Shown: positions 27,240 through 36,182, counted from the stretch's first letter. The stretch: DNA of 64,000 bases from Streptomyces sp. ISL-1 (GCF_018614585.1 NZ_JAGGOI010000003.1:1-64000), one strand, 5' to 3'. Made by a program: numbers and translations. Notes: generated by a model from the sequence alone, not told the origin.

Positions 27240-28454
27240 GTGGCAGCATCGTCAGCGTGGCACGACGTGCCACGAGAACGGATTCAGCGGTTCGCCGACC
27301 GAGCCCTGGAGCAGGTCCCCGATCTTGCACAGGACATCCTCGCCGCGATCCGACGGGAATATCCGGGTCTGGCGTTCATCGCCGACGAGTCCGGAGAGCC
27401 GAAGGCCCTGGTGGCGATCCGGCACGCGCTGGAGCTCTTCCTGGAGCAGATGACCACGGGGTCGGACCGGCCGCGCGCCCTTCCCGAGATGTTCCAGGAC
27501 TTCGGGCGCGGCGAAGTCACGCAGGGGCGCAGCCTGGACTCCTTGCAGGGGATCTACCGGCTGGGCGTACGCCTTTCCTGGCGGCGTATGGCGGAGATCG
27601 GCCAGCAGGTCGACATCCCGCCCGCAGCCATGTACGAACTCGCCGAGTCCGCGTTCGAGTACCTCGACGTCATGGTGGCCCAGTCGGTACGCGGCTACGC
27701 CGAGGCCGTCGCCCGCCAGGCCGGGGAGCGGCTGCGCCTGCAACGACAACTCGTCGAGCTCCTGCTCGCCGAGCACCGCACGGATCCGTCCGCTTTCCTC
27801 GCTGACCGCGCGGCCGGCGTCGGCTGGCAACTGCCCGAAAAGGTGGCGGTGGCCGTGCTGCTCCGCCCCGCCCCAGAGGCTGTCGCCCCCGCCGTGGGCG
27901 TCGAGGTGCTGCTCGACATGGAGGGCGAGCACCCGCGCATGGTGGTGCCGGACCCGGAGGCCCCCGGGCGCGCGGAGTTGCTGCACCGGGCGATGGCCAA
28001 CTGGTCCGGCGCGATCGGCCCGTCGGTTCCCCTGGCGGAGGCCGCCACGTCGCTGCGCTGGGCGGAGACCGCCGTCGGGATGATCGAGCAGGGCCTGCTG
28101 CCGCAAGGGCGGCTCCTGCACTGCGGTGAGCATGTCGAAGCCCTGGTGCTGCTGCCCGCAGGGGAGCTGATCGACGAGCTGGCGCGGCGGCGGCTCGCCC
28201 AGTTGGACGAGTGTGGCGGCCCGGCGCACGCCCACCGTCTCGCCGAGACCCTGCTGGCCTGGCTGGAAACGCGGGGCGGCACGCCGGAGGTGGCCGCCCG
28301 GCTCGGAGTCCACCCGCAGACCGTGCGCTACCGGCTGAGACAGCTCCGTGAGTTGTGGGGCGAGGACCTGGACGACCCGGACCGCCGCTTCGAACTGGAG
28401 CTGGTGCTTCGCGCTCGGCGGCTGCGCGGTGATCTCGTCCCACCGCCCGACTGA
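27240..28454 (+). CDS. PucR/CdaR-type helix-turn-helix regulator
   Basis: A 404-residue transcription regulator. GTG 27240 follows GGGAGAAGG at 5 bp; an upstream ATG at 27210 has no such site. The central ~250 residues form a GGDEF-like/RsbRD-type sensor region (HALELFLEQM, YRLGVRLSWRRMAEIG). The C-terminal PucR HTH_30 domain is clear: LAETLLAWLETRGGTPEVAA then RLGVHPQTVRYRLRQLRELW. Its target is unknown. It is the last core-like gene before the island boundary repeat at 28.66 kb. Confidence 0.9.
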   Translation: MAASSAWHDVPRERIQRFADRALEQVPDLAQDILAAIRREYPGLAFIADESGEPKALVAIRHALELFLEQMTTGSDRPRALPEMFQDFGRGEVTQGRSLDSLQGIYRLGVRLSWRRMAEIGQQVDIPPAAMYELAESAFEYLDVMVAQSVRGYAEAVARQAGERLRLQRQLVELLLAEHRTDPSAFLADRAAGVGWQLPEKVAVAVLLRPAPEAVAPAVGVEVLLDMEGEHPRMVVPDPEAPGRAELLHRAMANWSGAIGPSVPLAEAATSLRWAETAVGMIEQGLLPQGRLLHCGEHVEALVLLPAGELIDELARRRLAQLDECGGPAHAHRLAETLLAWLETRGGTPEVAARLGVHPQTVRYRLRQLRELWGEDLDDPDRRFELELVLRARRLRGDLVPPPD

Positions 28455-28660
28455 CCTGGGGGGCGACGCTGACGGACTGTCGGACGCCTCGCACCTGACA
28501 GAGCGTCAAGGTGATCCTGAAGCAGGGTCAGATACATCCTGGCGGTGCCGAAGCCCGCCGTGTTGCGGCAGCGGGGCTGTCCGCTCGGCTTGGCGTGCAC
28601 CTCCTCGACCGCGCAAATCCTTCTCCTGCTCCGCACAAGTCCTGCTCCGCACGAGCGTAA

Positions 28661-28770
28661 GGAGAATCGGCGGCCACCCCCAGGGCGATCTTGATCAACC
28701 GAGGAAGCTCAGCCGCACCTGGCGGTTCGGGTTGTTCTTGTTCGTGTCCGCGAAACTCCGTTAGTGCAAC
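28661..28770 (-). repeat. Repeat copy B: yjbQ-like 3' end at the left island boundary
   Basis: The left ~40 bp matches the sequence just beyond the stop codon of intact yjbQ (53009-53043), sharing GCGGCCACCCC and CGATCTTGATCA. The core encodes, on the minus strand, DTN-x5-RQVRLSFLG-stop. The right ~25 bp matches copies A and C rather than yjbQ. This is the only copy with both arms. It lies between the PucR gene and the DUF429 gene, about 24 kb from copy D in the same orientation. The rest of the 28455-28660 gap has nothing recognisable. Confidence 0.75.
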
Positions 28771-28783
28771 CCCAATTGAGCCG

Positions 28784-29575
28784 TCAGTGGCGGAGGGCCG
28801 CCAGATCCGTACCGGGCAGGTGGATCCAGCCCTCCTGCCCAGCGGCCGCGCGCTCGTCCGGAGAACGCGGCCACAAAGTGTCCCCGACCAGGACGGCGCG
28901 AGCAACCAGGGCACAGACCAACGCGTCGAGATGGTCGTGGCTGTTGACACACTGCCCGCGCACCGCCTCGGGGAGGGCCAACCCCAAGCCCGCCTCGACC
29001 GAGCCGACGATGTGCTCTCGGACGGCACGCGCTTCGGGCGTGGCGCTCTTGTAGCTACCAGGAAGGCGAATCCCCCACCGCCGCAGTGCGGCAGCGGGGT
29101 AGACCTCGGCGATTGGTCCCGACCCGTCCCTGGGCACAGGGGCACCGATCGCCGCGAGGGCATCCAGCAGATAAGCCGCTCGCAGCGCCACGACACCCAG
29201 AAGATCGGTGGACACCGACAGCGGAGGCCGCATCGAGGTCGCCTTCCATGTGAGGTCGTCGGTGAACCTGAATCGCAGCGCATCCAGACCGGGCCTCCCG
29301 TCCGCACGCTCCTCGAACCTGACGGGGGGCGGCAGCCGCAGGCCCCGGTGGTGGGCCAGGACCGTTGCCACGAAGCTCGACGGCCAGCCAAGAGGGCAGT
29401 CGAGGCCGGTCTTGTCGGCCGCCCGGACAACCGCCAGCAGATCCTCATCCCCCTCGGGCACGACGAACTCCGCCGCCAAGCTGTCCACGCCGCCCCAGAC
29501 CACCCGGCACACAGCCGTACGCCGTGCACTCGCAGCAAGGTCGACCCCGACCGTCACCGCCTGTCGTTGCCTCAT
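28784..29575 (-). CDS. DUF429 family protein (predicted RNase H-like nuclease)
   Basis: A 263-residue protein from ATG 29575. The N-terminal VTVGVDLAASARRTAVCRV carries the first conserved Asp, and the C-terminal SHDHLDALVCALVARA carries the paired acidic residues of the DUF429 RNase H-like fold. VYPAAALRRWGIRLPGSYK is another family block. Nuclease activity is predicted from fold, not shown. It is the first gene inside the island after repeat B and ends 14 bp from it; boundary genes of integrated elements are often of such nuclease type (inference). Confidence 0.85.
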   Translation of the reverse strand: MRQRQAVTVGVDLAASARRTAVCRVVWGGVDSLAAEFVVPEGDEDLLAVVRAADKTGLDCPLGWPSSFVATVLAHHRGLRLPPPVRFEERADGRPGLDALRFRFTDDLTWKATSMRPPLSVSTDLLGVVALRAAYLLDALAAIGAPVPRDGSGPIAEVYPAAALRRWGIRLPGSYKSATPEARAVREHIVGSVEAGLGLALPEAVRGQCVNSHDHLDALVCALVARAVLVGDTLWPRSPDERAAAGQEGWIHLPGTDLAALRH

Positions 29576-29655
29576 GCCGCGATCCTTCCGCAGCACGCCC
29601 GTGGGCCACCGCACCCCCGCGCCACAAACAGGTGCCATGCCCAGAACCCCCGGGC

Positions 29656-29892
29656 TCACCGATCCTGAGAATGACCGGCACCGGCACCGGCCCACGCCGG
29701 ACCGGCGAGCGATTGACGGCGACAACCTTGAAGCCGTACTCCTTCGCGGCACCGGTGATCGGCGGCACCTCGCCGACGCTTCCCAGGTCGAGCGTTCACC
29801 GCATTCATCGCCTCCGGCCGGTTCAACGTGATGATGCCGTTGTGTTCGCGTCGCTCGAACAGCACCGCCGAGCTCTGGGCGGAAGAGCCCAT
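29656..29892 (-). pseudogene. Enoyl-CoA hydratase (crotonase) N-terminal relic
   Basis: The frame opens with VLFERREHNGIITLNRPEAM followed by NAVN, the exact N-terminal block of a crotonase. Homology then stops abruptly where a full protein would need ~220 more residues. The remaining sequence (for example AKEYGFKVVAVN in another frame) is not crotonase. It lies at the 3' end of the acyl-CoA operon, after the kinase gene, and is a deletion remnant. Confidence 0.75.
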
Positions 29893-29904
29893 TACTACTC
29901 CTCC

Positions 29905-30942
29905 TCAGATCCCGGCTTCGTCAGCGATTCGACATGCGTTGTCCACGAGCGCATCGATGCGTTCCACGGTGGGCGTGCCTGTCGCGCTCTTGTTCTTCGG
30001 TTCATCGATCGCTCGCCTCATCACGCCTTCACCAATCACAGCCACCTTCCACAGGCCCAGCACATGCCAGAATTTCAGTGCCGCCGGGTCCCGGTCCGTT
30101 TCGGTCAGGTACACCTGAGCGAGCTCGGCACGGTCCGGGAAGCCGTCGAGGACGGAGGCGGCGAAATCGCCCCCGGTCTCCTCCTCTCCCGGTTCCGGCC
30201 AGTACGCCAGCAGGCTGCCCATGTCCGCCAACGGATCCCCGAGCGTCGACAACTCCCAGTCGAGCGCCGCGGTCACCTCCCCGCTGTCGTAAGAGGTGAT
30301 GACGTTGCGCAGATGGAAATCGCCGTGTACGAGCGTCAGTTCGCATTGCTCCGGGACGGCGGCGACAAGGCGCCGGGTGAGGTCCTCGAGGGCGGGCAGC
30401 TCGCGGGTCCTGGACTTCTCCCACTGGCCCGTCCACCGCTTGAGCTGACGCTGCGCATACGGCTTGTGGCTGGCCAGTCCGGTCAGCCCGGTCGCCTCGA
30501 GATCGACCGCGTGGATCTTCGCCAGCGTCCGCGGCAAGGACATCCCGATCGCCCGGCGGCGCTCCGGCGTCAACGACTGCGCGATCGGCATCGTGTCGAC
30601 GACCTGGCCGTCCACGAACTCCATGAGCAGCAGCGGGACGTCGGTCACGGCGGGATCAGCGGTCAGCCCGAGCACCCGCGGGGTCGGGACGGCGGTGCCC
30701 TCCAGCGCGGTCAGAATCCGCGCCTCGCGAGCCACGTCGTGCGCCGACGCCAACAGGCGACCCAGCGGTGGGCGCCGCAGCACCCACCTGCGGTCGTCCT
30801 GGTCCCGTACCAAGTAGGTCAGATTCGACTGACCGAGCCCGATCCGGTCAAAGGTCAGTGGCCCGGCGAAGTCGACGCCGAGGGTCTCGAGCCAGCGGCT
30901 CACCGCCCCGGCGTCGACTCCGACGATGTCCGCGCTAGACAC
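29905..30942 (-). CDS. APH-family acyl-CoA-linked kinase (ACAD10/11 kinase-domain type)
   Basis: A 345-residue phosphotransferase with an APH/choline-kinase fold: nucleotide loop GLGQSNLTYLV, Brenner motif LVHGDFHLRNV, and the Mg site ALDWELSTLGDPLADMG. The GTG at 30942 has AAGGAG upstream and overlaps the SDR stop by 8 bp, so it is preferred over 30978. The VLRRPPLG and LLMEFVDGQVV blocks match kinase domains of ACAD10/ACAD11 and bacterial LvaA, which phosphorylate 4-hydroxyacyl-CoAs. Adjacent dehydrogenase and HAD genes support this assignment. Confidence 0.85.
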   Translation of the reverse strand: MSSADIVGVDAGAVSRWLETLGVDFAGPLTFDRIGLGQSNLTYLVRDQDDRRWVLRRPPLGRLLASAHDVAREARILTALEGTAVPTPRVLGLTADPAVTDVPLLLMEFVDGQVVDTMPIAQSLTPERRRAIGMSLPRTLAKIHAVDLEATGLTGLASHKPYAQRQLKRWTGQWEKSRTRELPALEDLTRRLVAAVPEQCELTLVHGDFHLRNVITSYDSGEVTAALDWELSTLGDPLADMGSLLAYWPEPGEEETGGDFAASVLDGFPDRAELAQVYLTETDRDPAALKFWHVLGLWKVAVIGEGVMRRAIDEPKNKSATGTPTVERIDALVDNACRIADEAGI

Positions 30943-31717
30943 CGATGCCGGCTCCTTGCCTGAACGGGAGCGCGTCACCGAGGAGTTGCCCGCCGTCGAT
31001 CACCATGGTCTCGCCGGTGATCCAACTCGCGGCGTCCGAGACGAGAAAGGCGACCGCGGAGGCGATGTCGGCAGGCTCCCCTATGCGCCCGAGCGCCGTC
31101 GAGGCAGACAGGGCCTGCTCGTGCTCCTTCCACAGCGCCTCGGCCAGCTTCGTGCGGACCACACCCGGTGCCACCGCGTTGACGCGAACCTTCGGCGAGA
31201 GTTCCAGGGCCAGTTGCTTGGTGAGATGGATCAGTGCGGCCTTCGAGGCGTTGTACAACCCGATGTTCGCCTCGAAGGCCATGCCGCCGACCGACGCGGT
31301 GTTGACGACCGCCCCGCCGTGCTCGCCCATCCAGGCCCGCGTGGCCAGCCCCGTCCACAGGACGGGAGCCCACAGGTTCACGTCGAAGGTCTTGGCGAAC
31401 CGACCGTGGTCCTGGTCGATGACCGGCCCGAAGGCCGGGTTGGTCCCCGCGTTGTTGACGAGGATGTCCAGGCTTCCGAAGCGCTCAAGCGCCAGATCCA
31501 CACAGCGCTGAGCCGCCTCTTCGTCGACGGCGTGCGCACCGACGCCGACCGCTGTGCCCTTGACCTGGGCCGCGGCGGCGTCCGCCGCCACCTGGGACCG
31601 GGCGGTGAGGACGACGTTTGCGCCGACCGCGGCGAGGGCCTGGGCAATCGCCAGCCCTATACCGCGCGAGGCGCCGGTGACGACGGCGGTGCGACCGGTG
31701 AGATCGAGTCCTGCCAT
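30935..31717 (-). CDS. SDR dehydrogenase (FabG-like) of the acyl-CoA operon
   Basis: A 260-residue short-chain dehydrogenase: VVTGASRGIG cofactor loop, ILVNNAGTNPAFG, catalytic NTASVGGMA Ser and YNASK, ending with WITGETMVIDGG. It probably oxidises a hydroxyacyl intermediate with NAD(P). It begins one base after the acyl-CoA dehydrogenase stop and overlaps the kinase start, so it is in the same operon. Confidence 0.93.
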   Translation of the reverse strand: MAGLDLTGRTAVVTGASRGIGLAIAQALAAVGANVVLTARSQVAADAAAAQVKGTAVGVGAHAVDEEAAQRCVDLALERFGSLDILVNNAGTNPAFGPVIDQDHGRFAKTFDVNLWAPVLWTGLATRAWMGEHGGAVVNTASVGGMAFEANIGLYNASKAALIHLTKQLALELSPKVRVNAVAPGVVRTKLAEALWKEHEQALSASTALGRIGEPADIASAVAFLVSDAASWITGETMVIDGGQLLGDALPFRQGAGIGV

Positions 31718-31718
31718 C

Positions 31719-32948
31719 TCAGCTCACCGCTGCCGTGGCCGCGTCGCGGTACTGCCGCAGTTCCTGTCTGGCGATGGCCCTCTTGTGGACCTCGTCGGGA
31801 CCGTCCGCCAGCCGCAATGTCCGCAGACCCGCATACATCATCGCCAACGGGAAGTCGTCGGTCACTCCTGCTCCCCCGTGCACCTGAATCGCGCGGTCGA
31901 CGATCTTCAACGCGATGTTCGGGGCGGCCACCTTGATGGCCGCGATCTCGGTGCGCGCTTCCTTGTTCCCGACCGTGTCCATCAGATACGCGGCCTTCAG
32001 CGTGAGGAGGCGGATCATCTCGATGTCGATACGCGCTTCCGCTATCCAGTCCTGGACATTGGACCGTTCGGCAACCGGACTACCGAATGTCACCCGTGAC
32101 TGCGCGCGCCGGCACATCAGCTCAAGCGCCCGCTCGGCCGCGCCGATCGCTCGCATGCAGTGGTGGATACGACCGGGCCCGAGCCGGGCCTGGCTGATCG
32201 CGAAACCCTCACCCTCGCCCTTGAGTACGTCCTTGGCCGGCACCCGTACGTCGGTGAAATCGATTTCGGCGTGCCCCTCACGGTCCTGGTAGCCGAACAC
32301 CGGCAGCCCGCGCATCACCGTGACCCCGGGGGCGTCGATCGGGACGACCATCATCGACTGCTGCCGGTGCGGGGCAGCGGTGGGATCTGTCTTCCCCATG
32401 ACGATGAGCACCTTGCAATTACGGTGCATGGCATTGGACGCGAACCACTTACGGCCGTTGAGCACGTACTCGTCGCCGTCGCGCTCCATCCGCAACTCGA
32501 TATTGGTGGCGTCGGAACTGGCGACACGCGGCTCGGTCATCGCGAACGCCGAGGCCATCGTCCCGTCGAGCAGGGGCCTCAGGTACTTCTCCTTGTGCTC
32601 GTCGCTGCCGAAGCGTGTGAGCACCTCCATGTTGCCGGTGTCGGGAGCGTTGCAGTTGCACGCCTCGGAGGCGATGTGGCTGCGCCCCATGATCTCCGCA
32701 AGCGGCGCGTACTCCAGATTCGTCAGCCCCGGGCCCCACTCCGCGTGCGGGTGGAAGAGGTTCCACAGTCCGCGCCCCCGCGCCTCCACCTTGAGGTCCT
32801 CGATGATCGGCGGATGGAAGTTCGGGTCACCCGACGCGCGCATCTGCTCGTCGTAGACCGCTTCAGCGGGGTAGATGTGCGAATCCATGAACTCGAGCAG
32901 ATCCGCCTGGTACTTCTTGGCGCGGTCCGACGTCTCGAACAGGGACAT
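31719..32948 (-). CDS. Acyl-CoA dehydrogenase (ACAD10/11-like)
   Basis: A 409-residue flavoprotein with the middle-domain [19 protein letters not shown] block and a C-terminal four-helix domain ([40 protein letters not shown]). The [12 protein letters not shown] sequence is characteristic of ACAD10/ACAD11 and LvaC relatives rather than short-chain enzymes. An AGGAG site precedes ATG 32948. It forms an operon with SDR and kinase genes. The family can convert phosphorylated 4-hydroxyacyl-CoA to an enoyl-CoA; the substrate here is not known. Confidence 0.92.
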   Translation of the reverse strand: MSLFETSDRAKKYQADLLEFMDSHIYPAEAVYDEQMRASGDPNFHPPIIEDLKVEARGRGLWNLFHPHAEWGPGLTNLEYAPLAEIMGRSHIASEACNCNAPDTGNMEVLTRFGSDEHKEKYLRPLLDGTMASAFAMTEPRVASSDATNIELRMERDGDEYVLNGRKWFASNAMHRNCKVLIVMGKTDPTAAPHRQQSMMVVPIDAPGVTVMRGLPVFGYQDREGHAEIDFTDVRVPAKDVLKGEGEGFAISQARLGPGRIHHCMRAIGAAERALELMCRRAQSRVTFGSPVAERSNVQDWIAEARIDIEMIRLLTLKAAYLMDTVGNKEARTEIAAIKVAAPNIALKIVDRAIQVHGGAGVTDDFPLAMMYAGLRTLRLADGPDEVHKRAIARQELRQYRDAATAAVS

Positions 32949-32949
32949 C

Positions 32950-33156
32950 TCAACTCCTGACGGGTAGGGAGGGAAAACTCGGTGTGCGCTTGTCGAGGTG
33001 ACTGGCCACGCCTTCGACGAAATCGGCCCCGGCCACGCCGGCGCGTACGCCGAGCTCGTCGGTCCAGGCGTTCAGCTTGGCGGGCCGGTTGAACGTGAGC
33101 ACCAGCACGGGCCCGCGGTGTTCGGCGAGGACGAGTTCGTCGGGCGCGCCGGTCAT
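32950..33156 (-). pseudogene. Internally deleted enoyl-CoA hydratase
   Basis: This 68-codon frame fuses a crotonase start (LVLAEHRGPVLVLTFNRPAK then LNAWTDEL) directly to a crotonase end ([19 protein letters not shown]). About 190 central residues, including the oxyanion-hole and catalytic regions, are missing. The junction is in frame near [10 protein letters not shown]. It overlaps the upstream SDR stop by 4 bp, so it once was a proper operon member. It cannot be active. Confidence 0.85.
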
Positions 33157-33971
33157 GACTGCGCCGGCAGGGAGTTCTGGTAGCGGCGCATCCCGCGCAG
33201 CCACCGGTCGTAGTCCGAGCCCTTGTGCCGGTACATGTCCAGAACCTCTTCGTGCGGCAGGATCAGGAAGCGCTCGTCCTCGATCGCGGCCAGGACGGCG
33301 TTGGCGACCTCGGCCGGCTCGAGGACGTCACCGGCGGACGTGACGGCCTGCGTGGCGGCTCGCCCCAGGGCGTCCCCGGAGTCCTTCCCCAGGGACAGCA
33401 TGTTGGTGTTCACCCCCATCGGGCACAGACAGCTGACATGGACCCCGCGATCGCCGTAGGTGACACTCAGCCATTCGGCGAAGCCGACGGCCGCGTGCTT
33501 GGTGACGGCGTACGTGGCGGAGCCGATCTGGGTGAGCAGCCCGGCCGCCGAGGCGGTGCTGACGAAGTAGCCCTCGCCGCGCTCGAGCCACCGCGGCACC
33601 AGCAGCGTCGCCGCACGGATGTGGGCGCGCAGGTTCACGTCGATCGAGAGGTCCCAGTCCTGCTCGTTCGCATCCAGGCCGGGTGCCCCGGCGATGCCCG
33701 CGTTCGCGAAGTAGAGGTCGACCGGACCGAACGCGCTTTCCGCCAGAGCGATCAACTGCTCGATCTGTGGGGTGTCCGACACGTCCGCGCCCGCGCTCAC
33801 GGTGCTTCCCGGATGGTCGGCGTTGACTGACGCCGATACCGCCCGCGCGGTGTCCGCGTCGAGGTCGGCGACGACGACCCGGGCACCCTCGCGAGCGAGC
33901 CGTGCGACCAGCGCGCCGCCGATGCCGCCTCCGCCACCGGTGACGATGGCAACCCTTTGTGCAACGTTCAC
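33153..33971 (-). CDS. SDR dehydrogenase, first gene of the TetR-controlled operon
   Basis: A 272-residue SDR with IVTGGGGGIGGAL, LYFANAGIAG, a Ser in VSTASAAGLLTQIG and YAVTK. GTG 33971 is chosen over ATG 33986 because GGAGAGG lies 6 bp upstream of it. The C-terminal ~25 residues (YRHKGSDYDRWLRGMRR) match SDRs annotated near acyl-CoA catabolism genes. The promoter with the shared operator (34046-34074) is ~75 bp upstream. Confidence 0.92.
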   Translation of the reverse strand: MNVAQRVAIVTGGGGGIGGALVARLAREGARVVVADLDADTARAVSASVNADHPGSTVSAGADVSDTPQIEQLIALAESAFGPVDLYFANAGIAGAPGLDANEQDWDLSIDVNLRAHIRAATLLVPRWLERGEGYFVSTASAAGLLTQIGSATYAVTKHAAVGFAEWLSVTYGDRGVHVSCLCPMGVNTNMLSLGKDSGDALGRAATQAVTSAGDVLEPAEVANAVLAAIEDERFLILPHEEVLDMYRHKGSDYDRWLRGMRRYQNSLPAQS

Positions 33972-34045
33972 AGCGAACCTCTCCATGGCGGGGCGTGCGG
34001 TGCCGGGCCACGACCCCCGAGATGAGGTGACCGTGGTCTCCACCC

Positions 34046-34074
34046 TGTATAATTGAATCCGACGTCAAGTTCAA
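34046..34074 (-). promoter_or_regulatory. Operator/promoter O1 of the acyl-CoA operon
   Basis: On the minus strand TTGAAC and TATACA are exactly 17 bp apart. The 22-bp imperfect inverted repeat (34053-34074, arms TTGAA and TTCAA) covers the -35 and spacer. The same arrangement recurs upstream of the thiolase gene, so this is a probable binding site for the neighbouring TetR protein, which would block RNA polymerase. Confidence 0.8.
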
Positions 34075-34502
34075 CTATCTGGAGCGCATCACCACGCGGA
34101 GCAGGCAGCCTCACCCCACTGGAGTGCGGACAAAGAATTCAAGGCGGGCATCGCTGCCCTTCGCCTGTCCCAGGGGTAGGAGCAGCTCACCGAACACGGC
34201 CCGGCCGGCGGCCGTGTCGTCGCAACTGCTGACGTTCGACGGCTGCGCAGCCTCGACGACGGGTACGGCCAGGTGCCGTTCCCCGCCCCTGACCTGTCGG
34301 CTTACCCATCCGTCTGCGCGCGCCGTCACATCCGTGGAGGAGAGGGGAAGGAGAGCGGAACCCGGCGGCACCCAGGGTGTGGTGAGTGAGGTGGCCGAGC
34401 GTGGAGGCTCACGCAACCTGATCCGTCGCCGCTGCGGGCGCCGGAGTCCAGGATCGTCGAACGGGAGACGGCGGCTCCGCCCCGGCCGGCGCTATTGCCG
34501 GA
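34075..34502. other. Intergenic region without a supported gene
   Basis: About 430 bp between the O1 promoter and the end of the TetR gene. A 101-codon minus-strand frame exists (34111-34416) but shows no recognisable motif or ribosome site, so it is not called. Confidence 0.4.
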
Positions 34503-35195
34503 TCAGCGGTGGCCGGGGAACCGCAGGGCGTTCGCCCAGAGCCGGGTGACCGTGGAGACGAGCTCCTCGAAGTCCACCGGCGTACCTTCCTCTTGTTCTT
34601 CGCCGCGCACGAAGGCGCTGTAGGCCATGACGCTGACCATGCCCGACAGCGCACGGGAGGCCATCATCGGATCGACCTGACGGTCTGCGACACCCCGCGC
34701 CTGCAGGTCGGCGATGCCGCGGGCGTTGCGGTGGATGAACGCATCCGCGCGCCGGCTTCGGAACCTACGGAACTCCGGCTCCACTTGTGCGACCTGCTCA
34801 AGCAGTGCCATCAGCCTCGCGTTCCGTTTATATGCCTCGAGATACGCGCGATTGCTCGCCTCGAGTACCGCATACGGATCGTCGGTACCCTGCACCCGGC
34901 CCATGCCCGGGTGCATCATGTCCTCCTGCGCCTCCAGCAAGACGGCGGCAAGCACCTCTTCCTTGCCGGCGAAGTAGGTGTAGAAGGATCCCGCCGCGCA
35001 TTGGGCCTCTTTGGCGATGTCGGCCAGGCGGGAGTCGAGGTAGCCGTCCCGCTCGAACACCTTCCGCGCGGCCTTCACCAAAGCGGCGCGTGTCCGCGCT
35101 CCGCGCTTTGTCGTCGGCAGCTCGCGAAGTGACGAGAGGGGCGCCATCGGCGGTGCCTTCTCGCTGTAATTCTCCTCGGGCGCAGTGGTATCCAT
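34503..35195 (-). CDS. TetR-family regulator of the acyl-CoA cluster
   Basis: A 230-residue regulator. The HTH is at ~30-75 (KAARKVFERDGYLDSRLADI then AKEAQCAAGSFYTYFAGKEE), and the C-terminal ligand domain is all-helical. ATG 35195 is chosen over 35231: a TACCCT hexamer lies 7 bp upstream at the position equivalent to the -10 elements of the sister promoters, so the message would be leaderless. The upstream region also keeps half of the shared operator, which indicates autoregulation. Acyl-CoA or free acid is the likely inducer (inference). Confidence 0.9.
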   Translation of the reverse strand: MDTTAPEENYSEKAPPMAPLSSLRELPTTKRGARTRAALVKAARKVFERDGYLDSRLADIAKEAQCAAGSFYTYFAGKEEVLAAVLLEAQEDMMHPGMGRVQGTDDPYAVLEASNRAYLEAYKRNARLMALLEQVAQVEPEFRRFRSRRADAFIHRNARGIADLQARGVADRQVDPMMASRALSGMVSVMAYSAFVRGEEQEEGTPVDFEELVSTVTRLWANALRFPGHR

Positions 35196-35202
35196 CGCCG
35201 AA

Positions 35203-35234
35203 AGGGTACTTGAATCCGACGCCAGAGTCATGAA
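35203..35234 (-). promoter_or_regulatory. Operator/promoter O2 of the tetR gene (partial)
   Basis: The half-site GTCGGATTCAA and the -10 position (TACCCT, plus 35203-35208) line up with O1 and O3 on the minus strand. The other arm is degenerate (TTCATGAC). The -10 ends 7 bp before ATG 35195. A weaker operator would fit autoregulation. Confidence 0.55.
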
Positions 35235-35382
35235 CTGGACAGGTGCGCGCGGCGCTCGCGGACGGACCCGGAGCGGTCCCCGGAGGCGACGCCGCTCAGG
35301 CCAAGTCGCCGGTACTCGCTGACAGCGGCACTCAGTTGTGTGGTGCGCTTGCGGCGCACACCGTCATATGCGCTGAAACCGA

Positions 35383-35500
35383 CCCTTCGCCTCCGCGTAC
35401 TCACCTGCGAGACGCTCGACGACCGCTGCCGCGGGAAGTACGGCCTCGACCGCCCCGACGCCCTGCCCGGCGCCCCAGATAGCCCGCCTCGCCTACCTTG
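35383..35500 (-). pseudogene. Nitronate monooxygenase C-terminal relic
   Basis: A minus-strand frame encodes AIWGAGQGVGAVEAVLPAAA then VVERLAGEYAEAKGRF, the conserved C-terminal helix region of nitronate monooxygenase / 2-nitropropane dioxygenase flavoproteins. Nothing of the TIM barrel is found upstream. It lies between the HAD and TetR genes. It is a third truncated gene in this cluster. Confidence 0.7.
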
Positions 35501-35534
35501 ATGTCCTGGTTGCCGAGTCCATGCGGTCGATCGG

Positions 35535-36182
35535 TCAGGCGCTGATCCTGAAGCCTTCGGCGAGTTGGCGGCGGGTGTCGGCGGCACCGGTGTGAAGCAC
35601 ACCCCCGATTCCGATCCGCGCCGCTCCGTCGAGGTTCTGCCGCAGATCGTCGATCATGACTGCCTCCTCGGGGGAGACGCCGAGTCGTTCACATGCGATC
35701 GCGTAAATCCGCCGGGAAGGCTTGCGGATCCCGACCTCGGCGGAGATGACGACCGCGTCGGCCACAGCGGCGAGGTCGACGCCATCGTAGGTTCCGGTCC
35801 CGAAAGAATTGGATACCAGCGCAACGGGATACCCGGCGGCGCGAAGATCACCGAGCAGGGCGAGCATGTCCTGGTCGATCGACATTCCGGCTTGCATCCG
35901 AGCCGTGAGCCCCTCGGCGGGTACGTCGGCGCCGTGGGCACGGAGACGTTCGGCGAATCCTCGTTCGAAGGCTCCGGCGTCGATACGGCCGCACTCATGG
36001 TCGGCCAGGAGGATGCGCGATGGCTGGTCCCGGCTGAGGAGGTCCAGCGGCAGGCGCGGGTCGCCGCCGAGTGAGGCGCCGAAGTCGGTGAACGCCCGCA
36101 ACACACTGGAGGTGATGACCCCGCCGAAGTCCACGAGGACCGCGGTTCGGGCCTTTTCCACCACGCTCGACACAGTATCCAC
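35535..36182 (-). CDS. HAD-IA family hydrolase (ACAD10 HAD-domain type)
   Basis: A 215-residue haloacid-dehalogenase-fold protein. Motif I is VLVDFGGVITSSV (nucleophile Asp; the second motif position is Gly, as in epoxide-hydrolase N-terminal and ACAD10 HAD domains). Motif II is LVSNSFG, the Lys is in GIRKPSRRIY, and motif III is MIDDLRQNLDGA. Two GTG starts (36182, 36173) are possible; GAGAGAGG lies just upstream of both. It probably hydrolyses a phosphate ester. It is 90 bp downstream of the thiolase gene and probably co-transcribed. Confidence 0.85.
   Translation of the reverse strand: MDTVSSVVEKARTAVLVDFGGVITSSVLRAFTDFGASLGGDPRLPLDLLSRDQPSRILLADHECGRIDAGAFERGFAERLRAHGADVPAEGLTARMQAGMSIDQDMLALLGDLRAAGYPVALVSNSFGTGTYDGVDLAAVADAVVISAEVGIRKPSRRIYAIACERLGVSPEEAVMIDDLRQNLDGAARIGIGGVLHTGAADTRRQLAEGFRISA

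Noticed and set aside
34111..34416. 101-codon minus-strand frame in the gap beside the TetR gene
   Set aside because: No recognisable family, no ribosome site, low-complexity composition.
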